Assembly: GCA_028280615.1 (NCBI GenBank)
Contig: JANQLK010000008.1
Location: 1 to 62,755 of the forward strand
Length of the DNA stretch: 62,755 bases
Source: Woeseiaceae bacterium
Lineage (GTDB): Bacteria; Pseudomonadota; Gammaproteobacteria; Steroidobacterales; Woeseiaceae
Direction: 5' to 3'
Each line of letters begins with the position of its first letter. The stretch's first letter is position 1. Shown here in pieces: positions 16,822 through 25,365 of this stretch. Position numbers and translations under genes: made by a program. The notes below the pieces were generated by a model. The model ran no database searches, was not told the DNA's origin, and saw only the letters and a program-made list of their open reading frames with translations.

Positions 16822-18363
16822 TCAGTCTTCGCGCGTTACACGCAGAACTTCCTCGAGGGTCGTGCTGCCCTCGAGAACGCGGCGCCGGCCGTCGGCGCGA
16901 ATACTGGCGCCGAACTTGCGCGCGTGCCGTTCGAGATCCTGCTCGCTGACGCCGTTATGAATCATCTCGCGCATGTCGTCGTCGACGGCGATGAGTTCGT
17001 AAATGCCAGTACGGCCGGAGAACCCCCCGTTGCTGCCGCCGCCGGGTTTGTAGAGCGTCGGCGGATCGGCGGGATCGGCGCCCAGCGTCATGCATTCGTA
17101 CTCGGTCGCCGTGTAGGGAATCTTCGTCTCCTCGTCGAGCACGCGAACGAGGCGCTGGGCAAGAACGCCGATCAGGCTGGACGACAGCAGGAACGGCTCC
17201 ACGCCCATGTCGCGCAGACGCGTCACGGCGCCGGACGCCGTATTCGTGTGCAGCGTAGACAGTACGAGGTGGCCGGTCAGACTGGCCTGCACGGCGATCT
17301 CGGCCGTCTCGAGGTCGCGGATCTCACCGACCATGACCACGTCGGGGTCCTGCCGGAGGATCGCGCGCAGCCCGCGCGCAAAAGTCATCTCGACCTTGGT
17401 GTTGACCTGGGTCTGCCCGATGCCGTCGATGAAATACTCGATCGGATCCTCGACGGTCATGATGTTGCGGCTATTGTCGTTGATCCGTTCGAGCGCCGCG
17501 TACAGCGTCGTCGTCTTGCCCGAGCCGGTGGGACCCGTAACGAGAATGATGCCGTGCGGCTTGTGGATCAGCCTGTCCATCTTGTCACGCGCCTCGTCCT
17601 CCATGCCGAGCGAGGCGAGATCGAGCCTGCCCGCCTGCTTGTCGAGCAGGCGCAGCACCACGCGTTCGCCGTGCCCGGACGGCATCGTCGAGACGCGCAC
17701 GTCCACGGCGCGGCCCGCGATGCGGAGCGAGATGCGGCCGTCCTGCGGCAGGCGTTTTTCGGCGATGTCGAGGCGCGACATGACCTTGATGCGGGACACG
17801 ACCAGTGGGGCCAGGGCGCGGCGCGTCTGCAGCACCTCGCGCAGCACGCCGTCGACGCGGAACCGGACGTTCAGCCGGTTCTCATAGGGTTCGATATGGA
17901 CGTCCGAGGCATTGTCCTTTACGGCCTCGGTAAGCACGGCGTTGATGAAGCGAATGATCGGCGCGTCGTCGTCGCTCTCGAGCAGGTCGGACGGCTCCTG
18001 CAGCTCCTGGGCGACCTGATCCAGGTCGATCTCGTCGTTCAGACCGCCCACCATCTGCATGGCCGCCTGGCTGCCCTGCTCGTAGGACGCCTGCAGCAGG
18101 GCGTCGAACTCCTCGGTCGTGACCCGCGCGAAACCGATCGACTCGCCCGCGAATCGGCGTGCTTCGGCGAGGCTCAACGGCGAGGCGCCGGGCCGGTAGA
18201 CGACGCAGGCATCGTCGGTTCCGGGATCCTTGATCAGCACGCCGTGGCGCTTGGCGAACGAGAAGGGCAGGGCCTTGTGGCCGATCACTTCGGTCGTTTC
18301 GACGATCTCGCCGGCCGGTGCGGCGCCGGTCTCCAGAACGATGTCCGTTTCGGTGCTGACCAT
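16822..18363 (-). CDS. gspE: Type II secretion ATPase GspE, zinc tetracysteine motif missing
   Basis: 513 residues. N-terminal GspE-N domain, then the ATPase core with Walker A GPTGSGKT (about 277-284), Asp box TVEDPIEYF, Walker B VGEIRDLETAEIA and His box HTNTA. GspE powers pseudopilus extension. In most GspE/PilB proteins a CPxC pair follows LVRVL and a second CxxC pair precedes GRTGIYEL. Here those positions read LDEETKIPYTATEYEC and PGGGSNGGFSGRTG, so the zinc-binding tetracysteine site is lost. It is flanked by gspD and gspF with short gaps. Confidence 0.94.
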   Translation of the reverse strand: MVSTETDIVLETGAAPAGEIVETTEVIGHKALPFSFAKRHGVLIKDPGTDDACVVYRPGASPLSLAEARRFAGESIGFARVTTEEFDALLQASYEQGSQAAMQMVGGLNDEIDLDQVAQELQEPSDLLESDDDAPIIRFINAVLTEAVKDNASDVHIEPYENRLNVRFRVDGVLREVLQTRRALAPLVVSRIKVMSRLDIAEKRLPQDGRISLRIAGRAVDVRVSTMPSGHGERVVLRLLDKQAGRLDLASLGMEDEARDKMDRLIHKPHGIILVTGPTGSGKTTTLYAALERINDNSRNIMTVEDPIEYFIDGIGQTQVNTKVEMTFARGLRAILRQDPDVVMVGEIRDLETAEIAVQASLTGHLVLSTLHTNTASGAVTRLRDMGVEPFLLSSSLIGVLAQRLVRVLDEETKIPYTATEYECMTLGADPADPPTLYKPGGGSNGGFSGRTGIYELIAVDDDMREMIHNGVSEQDLERHARKFGASIRADGRRRVLEGSTTLEEVLRVTRED

Positions 18364-18379
18364 GTCCGTTTCGCCGCGG

Positions 18380-20410
18380 CTACTCGCCGTCCTCCGGCGT
18401 GGATGACTGTTCTTCGCCCTGGGCCGGCGGCGGCACCGTTCCGCGCGCCAGGTCCTCGTCGGTCAGCGGCGGTATCAGCGGCCGCTGTTCTTTCGGCATG
18501 AGTTGTACGTCCTCGCCCTGCGAACCCATCTGGAAGTCGCGTATGTAGTTGTACTTGGCATTGGTCTCGATCGCCGTCTGCATCGTGTCGCGCAGAATCT
18601 TCGGCCGGATGAAAACCATCAGGTTGGTCTTGACGAGTTCGGTCCGGCGGACCCGGAACAGCGAGCCCATGACCGGGATGCTGCCGAGCACGGGAACTCG
18701 TTGATCGCTTTCCCTGAGCGTATCTTCGATCAGCCCGCCGAGCACGACGATCGTCCCGTCTTCGACGATGACCGTCGTCTCGATGATGCGCTGGTTCGTG
18801 ATCAGGTCCACCGCGCCGGCCGACGACTGCGCGATGCTCGAAATCTCCTGCTTGATGTCGAGCAACAGCGAATCGCCCTTGTTGATCTGCGGCGTAATCG
18901 TCAGCTTCACGCCGACCGATTCGCGCTGCACCGTCTGGAACGGATTGACGGCGCCGCCCTGGCCGCCCGTATTCGTGAACGAGCCCGAGACGAACGGGAC
19001 CTCCTGGCCCACGTCGAGATTGGCCTCTTCGTTGTCGGTCGTCAGGATCGACGGGCGCGAGATGATGTTCGTATCGGCGTCGCCCTCGAGGGCCCGGAGG
19101 ATCGCCGCGAAGCTGACGCCGTCGTCGGTTATGCGGCCGACGCCGATCGACACGCCATCGCCGATCAGTCCGGTCAGGTCGCCGACACCGCCGTCGCCGC
19201 CGGCTTCCGCGGCGGCACCGAGCTGGACAACGCCGGGGCCGAACGAGGGGAAATTGGTCAGTGCGATCGGTGCGTCGCTGCCGGCGGCTTCCACGGCCCA
19301 GGTAACGCCGAGCTCGTTGACCCGGTCGGCCAGGATCTCGGCGACGATGGCCTCTACGAGCACCTGCGCGCGCCGAATGTCGAGCTTGTCGACGATGGCC
19401 ATAAGCGAGCGCATCATCTTCGGCGGTGCGTTGATAACCAGTGCGTTGGTCTGCGTGTCGGCCCAGACGCTAACGCCGTCGAGATTCGCGCCCGGTGCGC
19501 CGCCCGCGGCACCCCCGGCGCCACCCGTGGCACGCGCCGCTGAAGCCTGGTTACTGACATGCTGTTGCAGCTTGGTCGCCAGTTCCTCGGCGTCTGCATA
19601 TTCGAGGTAGCGCACCTGGGTGCTGCCGCCGTCTTCGAGCGGCGTATCCAGGTGGGCAATCAGTGTGCGCAGCCTCAGACGATCCGACTTGTCGCCGCCG
19701 ATCAGTACGCTGTTGGTCCGGGCATCCGCGACGAGGCTGGTCGTTTGCGGCGCGCCATCGGCTCTGGGCTGCTGCGCGAGCGTCGTGACGACGCGGACCA
19801 CCTCGACGGCCGAGGCGTGCTCGAGCGGCACGACCTCGATGTCCTCGTCACTCGACTGGTCGATGCGCCGGATGATCGTCATCATGCGCGTCACGTTTGC
19901 GGCACGATCCGAGATGATCAGCATGTTGGAGCCGGGGTGCGCGACCAGGTGGCCGTTCTGCGGCACGAGCGGCCGCAGAATGGGCACGAGCTGCGTCGCG
20001 CCGACGTTTCGAACCTGGATCACCTGGGTAACGAAGTCGTCGGGGCCCTCCGCGCCGCCCTGGTCCAGCGGGCCCGGGTACTGGCGGGCCGTGGCGTTCG
20101 GGATGATCTTGGTAATGCCGCCTGACGTCACGGCGGCCAGCTGGTGTACGTCGAGAATGGACAGGAACGCCTCGTAGAAGGCGTCCGGCGTCATCGGTGT
20201 CGACGAGAGCATCGTCACGTTCTGCCCCTGCACGCGCGGGTCGATGATGAAGGTCCGGTTGGTGATCTCGCCGACCGCCTCGACGATCTGACGAATGTCC
20301 GCCTCTTTGTAGTTCGGCGTGATCGTCGCTTGCTGGGCCGTCGCATGAGTTGCGGCGAGCAGTGCGGCTAGCGATATCACGGCGATACCGGTGTGTCGGA
20401 ACAATCTCAT
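18380..20410 (-). CDS. gspD: Type II secretion outer-membrane secretin GspD
   Basis: 676 residues from the ATG at 20410, which opens a signal peptide (MRLFRHTGIAVISLAALLA); a start at 20461 would overlap gspC and put 17 hydrophilic residues in front. N0-N3 periplasmic domains follow (YKEADIRQIVEAVGEI, QVIQVRNVGATQLVPILRPL, TQVRYLEYADAEELATKL), then the C-terminal secretin channel from about 380 (VPFVSGSFTNTGG, then IVVLGGLIED). A Gly/Ala-rich linker lies between N2 and N3. Forms the outer-membrane exit pore for folded exoproteins. The acidic C-terminal tail probably corresponds to the S domain. Confidence 0.94.
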   Translation of the reverse strand: MRLFRHTGIAVISLAALLAATHATAQQATITPNYKEADIRQIVEAVGEITNRTFIIDPRVQGQNVTMLSSTPMTPDAFYEAFLSILDVHQLAAVTSGGITKIIPNATARQYPGPLDQGGAEGPDDFVTQVIQVRNVGATQLVPILRPLVPQNGHLVAHPGSNMLIISDRAANVTRMMTIIRRIDQSSDEDIEVVPLEHASAVEVVRVVTTLAQQPRADGAPQTTSLVADARTNSVLIGGDKSDRLRLRTLIAHLDTPLEDGGSTQVRYLEYADAEELATKLQQHVSNQASAARATGGAGGAAGGAPGANLDGVSVWADTQTNALVINAPPKMMRSLMAIVDKLDIRRAQVLVEAIVAEILADRVNELGVTWAVEAAGSDAPIALTNFPSFGPGVVQLGAAAEAGGDGGVGDLTGLIGDGVSIGVGRITDDGVSFAAILRALEGDADTNIISRPSILTTDNEEANLDVGQEVPFVSGSFTNTGGQGGAVNPFQTVQRESVGVKLTITPQINKGDSLLLDIKQEISSIAQSSAGAVDLITNQRIIETTVIVEDGTIVVLGGLIEDTLRESDQRVPVLGSIPVMGSLFRVRRTELVKTNLMVFIRPKILRDTMQTAIETNAKYNYIRDFQMGSQGEDVQLMPKEQRPLIPPLTDEDLARGTVPPPAQGEEQSSTPEDGE

Positions 20411-20435
20411 TATTGGCGGCCTGTAACGATGTGGT

Positions 20436-21380
20436 TCACTCGGCTCTTCCGTTGCCGACATTCAGTTGATCGGTCTTGAGCACGATGGTTTCGGGCTGGC
20501 CGTTGCGTTCGACCGTGACGGACACCTGTTGTGCCGTGCCCAACGACTGGAAAATCTGCATGGCCTGCGCCGGGTCGGTCAGCGACTGACCGTCGATTTC
20601 GCGAATCAGGTCGCCCGGCCGCAGTCCCAGCGCCGCGAACTGGCGCCGGTCCCGGCCCGGGTAGACGCGATAGCCGCGCTGCTGTCCGTTGACGAAGTAC
20701 GGCGTCGGCCGGATGACGTCGGCGAGCCTCGACACGTTTTGAGCCACGACTGACTGGATGCTCGTCGTCTGGGTTGCCTGCCGCCGCGTGGGCGCGGTCC
20801 GGCGCCGGCCCGGCGCCGGCGATTCGTAGTCCCTCGGCAGCTTGAGCGAGGTCAGTTCGCCGTTCTCGTTGAGCACGACGCGGTCGGAGTACACGGCGTG
20901 CAGCGATGCACCGGCCAGTATCGGGTCGCCCACGGCATAGACCTTTTCTTCGTTGTTGCCGTCCGAGATGATCGCAATCGAGAACTCGGGCCGCTGCGAC
21001 GCCATCGTGCCCTTGAGCTTCAGATTGGTTCGGCTCTCCTCGAGGTCTTCGACGCTTTCTGGTGCCGCCGCGACGTTCTCGACCTCGATTTCCGGGTCCA
21101 CGACGCCGAAGATACTGGCCGACGAGATTGCCGCCGCGCTGGAACGACTGTCCGTGACCTCGGATTCCGACTGGGCCGGGCGCATCTGGCCGGCCGGGAC
21201 GATGACGGTATCGCCCGCGGACGTGCCGGGCACGAACATCCAGACGATCCTGGCGAGCTGCCAGCCGATCAGCAGGACGAGAACGAGGCTGACCCAGGCA
21301 GGCAGAAGCCCGTTCGCGGCCGCTACGGTGCGGTCGCGGTCGAGGCTCCATAGATCCGACCATTGTGGGTTGCTCGCCAT
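20436..21380 (-). CDS. gspC: Type II secretion protein GspC with C-terminal PDZ domain
   Basis: 314 residues from the ATG at 21380; the frame is open to 21458 but the upstream part is Arg-rich and unlike the family. Cytoplasmic N-terminus, one transmembrane segment (about 18-42, AWVSLVLVLLIGWQLARIVW), the homology region (SIFGVVD, FSIAIISDGNNEEKVYAVGD) that binds GspD N0, and a PDZ-like domain at about 225-310 (LGLRPGDLIREIDGQSLTD). It links the inner-membrane platform to the secretin. First gene of gspCDEF. Confidence 0.93.
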   Translation of the reverse strand: MASNPQWSDLWSLDRDRTVAAANGLLPAWVSLVLVLLIGWQLARIVWMFVPGTSAGDTVIVPAGQMRPAQSESEVTDSRSSAAAISSASIFGVVDPEIEVENVAAAPESVEDLEESRTNLKLKGTMASQRPEFSIAIISDGNNEEKVYAVGDPILAGASLHAVYSDRVVLNENGELTSLKLPRDYESPAPGRRRTAPTRRQATQTTSIQSVVAQNVSRLADVIRPTPYFVNGQQRGYRVYPGRDRRQFAALGLRPGDLIREIDGQSLTDPAQAMQIFQSLGTAQQVSVTVERNGQPETIVLKTDQLNVGNGRAE

Positions 21381-21586
21381 ACTTCGTCCGTTGAGTGTCC
21401 GGCGCCGATACCGGTTATAACGCAGCGCAATGATGATACGGGTCGAGGCCGGATTCAATGACTTGCGCGCACACAGAAAAGCCTTTGTTTTTCATCTGTC
21501 TAGAGGCGGTCTGCGTGGCCGCTCCGCGACGGTGGGAGTGTGACTCCCGTGGCAGTTCCGAAAAACCGGCTGCACCGCTGCGGGCG

Positions 21587-21606
21587 ACCGGTAATATAAT
21601 ACCGGT
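21587..21606. promoter_or_regulatory. Palindrome over a -10-like sequence upstream of clpS
   Basis: A 7-bp inverted repeat (ACCGGTA at 21587-21593, TACCGGT at 21600-21606) surrounds ATATAA, and a perfect TATAAT lies at 21595-21600, about 55 bases before the clpS ATG. No good -35 is seen at 17 bases. This looks like an operator laid over the clpSA promoter. A separate small hairpin lies at 21534-21548 (6-bp stem, GTG loop). The rest of the 276-base gspC-clpS gap shows nothing. Confidence 0.45.
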
Positions 21607-21656
21607 ATTGTTGCGGCACGTATTGAATACTGAGAGATTAGTGCTATCTACAGGCT

Positions 21657-21986
21657 ATGAGCGAGCGCCCGAAACAGCCCGATTTCGCCGAAAACTCCGA
21701 TCTCGCGGTCGAGGAGGAGCGCCCGAGCGTCAAAAAACCCCCGCTCTACCGAGTGGTGCTGCTCAACGACGACTATACGCCCATGGAGTTCGTCGTCGAG
21801 ATCCTCGAGACCATCTTCGGTATGGAGCGCACCCGCGCCACGCAGGTTATGTTAGAAGTGCATACCAAGGGCAAGGGCGTGTGTGGCGTGTACAACTACG
21901 AGATCGCCGAGACCAAAGTCGCACAGGTGATGGGTATCGCAAAGCAGCACCAGCACCCGTTGTTGTGCACGATGGAAGAATCCTGA
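21657..21986 (+). CDS. clpS: ATP-dependent Clp protease adaptor ClpS
   Basis: 109 residues. The core signature [20 protein letters not shown] and [19 protein letters not shown] are those of ClpS, the N-recognin that delivers proteins with Leu, Phe, Tyr or Trp at their N-terminus to ClpAP. The hydrophobic-pocket residues (N-D-D and the following T-P-M-E-F) are intact. The acidic N-terminal tail is disordered as usual. Twenty bases before clpA and probably co-transcribed with it. Confidence 0.97.
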   Translation: MSERPKQPDFAENSDLAVEEERPSVKKPPLYRVVLLNDDYTPMEFVVEILETIFGMERTRATQVMLEVHTKGKGVCGVYNYEIAETKVAQVMGIAKQHQHPLLCTMEES

Positions 21987-22005
21987 CAGGAGCGAGACAG
22001 ACTAC

Positions 22006-24285
22006 ATGTTGAGCAGCGAACTGGAATTTTGCCTGAACGAAGCCTTTCAGAGGGCCCGCGAGCAGCGTCATGAGTTCATGACGGTGGAGCACCTGTTGCT
22101 CGCGCTGCTCGACATACCGCGCGTGCACGAGATTCTGAAAGCGTGCAACGGCAACATCCCGGAGCTCCGCCGACAGCTTACCGAGTTCGTGGAAGAGCAG
22201 ACGCCGCTCCTGCCGGTGGACGACGAGAACGATGTGCAGCCGACTCTGGGCTTTCAGCGCGTGCTGCAGCGCGCCGTGTTTCACGTCCAGTCGAGCGGCA
22301 AGAAGGAGGTCACGGGCAGCAACGTCCTCGTGGCCATCTTCAGCGAAAAGCAGTCGCAGGCCGTGTACTTCCTCGGCCTGCAGGAAATCTCGAGGCTCGA
22401 TGTCGTCAATTTCATTTCCCACGGCATGCCGCAGGTGCCGGGCGAAGCGCCCGAAGATGAGCAGGAGGCCGCCGTCGAAGGCGATGGCGAGCCGGAGGCA
22501 TCGCCGCTCACGCGCTATGCGACCAACCTCAACCAGATGGCCATGGAGGGCAAAATCGACCCCCTGATCGGCCGCGAAATCGAGATCGAGCGCACCGTGC
22601 AGATCCTGTGCCGCCGTCGCAAGAACAATCCGCTGTACGTCGGCGACGCCGGCGTCGGCAAGACGGCGCTGGCCGAAGGACTGGCCCGGATGATCGTCGA
22701 GGAGCGTGTGCCTGACGTGCTGCTGGACAGCACGATCTACTCGCTCGACATGGGTACGCTGATCGCCGGAACCAAATATCGCGGCGACTTTGAAAAGCGC
22801 CTCAAGGGCGTCATCAAGGAGGTTAGCGAGGACCCGGGTGCCGTCTTGTTCATCGACGAGATTCACACCGTGATCGGTGCGGGTGCCGCATCCGGCGGCG
22901 TCATGGACGCGAGCAATCTCATCAAACCCGTGCTCGCGAACGGCGAGATTCGCTGCATCGGCTCGACAACTTACGAGGAGTATCGCGGCATCTTCGAGAA
23001 GGACCACGCGCTCGCGCGGCGTTTCCAGAAGATCGACGTTCCGGAGCCGACGGTCGCGGAGACCGTGGATATCCTGCGCGGACTGCGCTCGCGCTTCGAA
23101 GAGCACCACGGCATTCGCTACGAGGACGACTCCCTCGAAGCCGCGGCCGAACTGTCGATGCGCCACATCAATGACCGCCGCCTGCCGGACAAGGCCATCG
23201 ACGTGATCGACGAGGCGGGCGCCAACATCCGCCTGCAGCCGATAGCGGAGCGCAGCGACTCGGTCACGGTCGAGATGGTCGAGGACATCGTCGCCAAGAT
23301 GGCGCGAATCCCCGCGAAGAGCGTGTCGTCCTCCGATCGCAAGTCGCTCAAGACGCTCGAGCGGGACCTGAAACTGGTCATCTTCGGCCAGGACGAGGCA
23401 ATCTCGGCGCTCGGCTCGTCGATCAAGATGTCACGGTCCGGACTTCGCGAGGAAGACAAGCCGATCGGCATGTTCCTGTTTGCCGGCCCGACCGGCGTCG
23501 GCAAGACGGAAGTGACGCGGCAGCTCGCGATGTCCATGGGCGTCGAACTCATTCGCTTCGACATGTCCGAGTACATGGAGCGGCACACGGTTTCGCGACT
23601 GATCGGCGCGCCGCCGGGCTACGTCGGCTTCGACCAGGGCGGGCTGTTGACCGAGGCTGTCACGAAGAATCCGCACGCGGTCGTGCTGCTGGATGAAATC
23701 GAGAAGGCGCACCCGGAAGTCTTCAACCTGCTGCTGCAGGTCATGGACCACGGCACGCTCACCGACAACAACGGCCGCAAGGCGGACTTCCGGAACGTCA
23801 TCATCGTGATGACGACCAACGCGGGCGCGCAGGAAATGAGCCGCGCGTCGATCGGTTTCACGGCGCAGGACCACAGCTCGGACGGCATGGGCGTCATCAA
23901 GAAGACGTTCTCGCCGGAGTTCCGAAATCGCCTCGATGCGATCATCCAGTTCGCCGCGCTCGACGTGAACTCGGTCAAGCGCGTCGTCGACAAGCTCATC
24001 GTGGAACTCGAGGCCAAGCTGGACAGCAACGACGTCACGCTCGAACTCGACGACGCCGCGCGTCAATGGATTGCCGAGCGCGGTTACGATCCGAAGATGG
24101 GTGCACGGCCGATGTCCCGGGTTATCCAGGAGCACATCAAGCGGCCACTGGCGGAGGAGCTGCTGTTCGGTAAGCTCGAGAACGGCGGCCACGTTGTCGT
24201 CACGGTCGGCGACGACGACACCCTCAAGCTTCGGGCCGAACCGGCCGTCAAGGGGCTGGAGCACCTGGCGGAAGACTCCGACTAA
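22006..24285 (+). CDS. clpA: ATP-dependent Clp protease ATP-binding subunit ClpA
   Basis: 759 residues with the Clp N-domain (1-145), an acidic linker, AAA domain D1 (Walker A GDAGVGKT near 213, Walker B VLFIDEIHTVIGAG) and AAA domain D2 (Walker A GPTGVGKT near 493). ClpA rather than ClpB: no long coiled-coil middle domain. Hexameric unfoldase that feeds ClpP and accepts ClpS-delivered N-degron substrates. Encoded directly after clpS, with the substrate-tagging gene aat just beyond infA. Confidence 0.97.
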   Translation: MLSSELEFCLNEAFQRAREQRHEFMTVEHLLLALLDIPRVHEILKACNGNIPELRRQLTEFVEEQTPLLPVDDENDVQPTLGFQRVLQRAVFHVQSSGKKEVTGSNVLVAIFSEKQSQAVYFLGLQEISRLDVVNFISHGMPQVPGEAPEDEQEAAVEGDGEPEASPLTRYATNLNQMAMEGKIDPLIGREIEIERTVQILCRRRKNNPLYVGDAGVGKTALAEGLARMIVEERVPDVLLDSTIYSLDMGTLIAGTKYRGDFEKRLKGVIKEVSEDPGAVLFIDEIHTVIGAGAASGGVMDASNLIKPVLANGEIRCIGSTTYEEYRGIFEKDHALARRFQKIDVPEPTVAETVDILRGLRSRFEEHHGIRYEDDSLEAAAELSMRHINDRRLPDKAIDVIDEAGANIRLQPIAERSDSVTVEMVEDIVAKMARIPAKSVSSSDRKSLKTLERDLKLVIFGQDEAISALGSSIKMSRSGLREEDKPIGMFLFAGPTGVGKTEVTRQLAMSMGVELIRFDMSEYMERHTVSRLIGAPPGYVGFDQGGLLTEAVTKNPHAVVLLDEIEKAHPEVFNLLLQVMDHGTLTDNNGRKADFRNVIIVMTTNAGAQEMSRASIGFTAQDHSSDGMGVIKKTFSPEFRNRLDAIIQFAALDVNSVKRVVDKLIVELEAKLDSNDVTLELDDAARQWIAERGYDPKMGARPMSRVIQEHIKRPLAEELLFGKLENGGHVVVTVGDDDTLKLRAEPAVKGLEHLAEDSD

Positions 24286-24327
24286 TCAGGCACGTCGCGC
24301 GCTTTGAGAAATTCGTATGTGCGGGTT

Positions 24328-24546
24328 TCAGCGGCCGCGGTAGACGATGCGGCCCTTGCTCAAGTCGTACGGCGTCAGTTCGACCGTCACCTTGTCGCCG
24401 GTCAGGATTCGGATGTAATTCTTGCGCATCTTGCCCGAGATATGCGCGGTTACTACATGGCCGTTCTCGAGCTCGACTCTGAACGTCGTGTTCGGCAGCG
24501 TCTCGGTTACGACGCCTTCCATCTGAATGGCTTCTTCTTTCGCCAA
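24328..24546 (-). CDS. infA: Translation initiation factor IF-1, TTG start
   Basis: 72 residues starting at TTG 24546 ([11 protein letters not shown]), the normal IF-1 length, with the S1/OB-fold signature [20 protein letters not shown] and ending [16 protein letters not shown] ribosome site lies 10 bases upstream. The frame stays open to 24624, but that extension has no match to IF-1. IF-1 binds the ribosomal A site during initiation. It lies between clpA (convergent) and aat, as in other gammaproteobacteria. Confidence 0.95.
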   Translation of the reverse strand: MAKEEAIQMEGVVTETLPNTTFRVELENGHVVTAHISGKMRKNYIRILTGDKVTVELTPYDLSKGRIVYRGR

Positions 24547-24624
24547 GGGTTCCCTGCTCCGCGTGCGTAAAAGGCCGGCGAATTGTGCAGAAACGGCCCG
24601 TCCATTGCAACGAACGACGCGCAA

Positions 24625-25365
24625 TTAGCGCGCTTCCGGCAGTAGCTCGCTAACCGCCAAAGGTCCGGCGGGCCAGGCGGCGAAACGTTCACGGCCGGGG
24701 CAGGCGGACTTCAGAATAGCCACGAAATCCTCGCGCGGAATCGTCTCCGCGCCCAGCGTGACGAGGTGCCCCGACGTCACCTGGCAGTCAATGAGTTCGA
24801 AGCCGTGTTCCGACAGGATTCGGCACAGGCCGAGCATCGCCATCTTCGACGCATTGCTGACGTGACTGAACATGGACTCGCCAAAAAACACGCGGCCGAT
24901 GGCCAGTCCGTATATCCCGCCGACGACGCGGTCGCCGTCCATGACCTCTACCGAGTGCGCCCAGCCGTCCTCATGCAGGCGCTTGTAGGCGTGGATCATC
25001 TCGTCTGTGATCCAGGTGCCGCGCTGCTGCCGACGCGGGCCGGCGCAGGCGAGGACGATGTCCTCGAATGACTGGTTGAAGGTCAGCGTGAGGCTGGACT
25101 GGCGGATCGATCGGGCGAGTCGTCGCGATACGTGAAGCTGGTCGGGCTTCAGGACGCAGCGCGGGTCGGGAGACCACCAGAGTATGGGCTGACCTTCGTC
25201 GTACCAGGGGAATATGCCGTGGGTATAGGCGTACAACAGACGGGGCGCAGACAGATCGCCGCCCGCGGCCAGCAGGCCGTCGGGCTCGCGCATGGCGCTG
25301 GCCACGTCCGGAAACGCCGACGGCGGGTCGCTGTCGTTCAGCCAGACGATGCGATTCGGCCGCAC
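24625..25365 (-). CDS. aat: Leucyl/phenylalanyl-tRNA-protein transferase
   Basis: 246 residues with family signatures FPDVASAMREPDGLLAAGG, HGIFPWYDEGQPILWWSPDPR and IDCQVTSGHLVTLGAETIPR. Transfers Leu or Phe from tRNA onto N-terminal Lys or Arg, creating the destabilising residue that ClpS recognises. Together with clpS and clpA about 1 kb away it completes the bacterial N-degron pathway. One base separates it from the DUF482 gene on the same strand. Confidence 0.96.
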   Translation of the reverse strand: MRPNRIVWLNDSDPPSAFPDVASAMREPDGLLAAGGDLSAPRLLYAYTHGIFPWYDEGQPILWWSPDPRCVLKPDQLHVSRRLARSIRQSSLTLTFNQSFEDIVLACAGPRRQQRGTWITDEMIHAYKRLHEDGWAHSVEVMDGDRVVGGIYGLAIGRVFFGESMFSHVSNASKMAMLGLCRILSEHGFELIDCQVTSGHLVTLGAETIPREDFVAILKSACPGRERFAAWPAGPLAVSELLPEAR

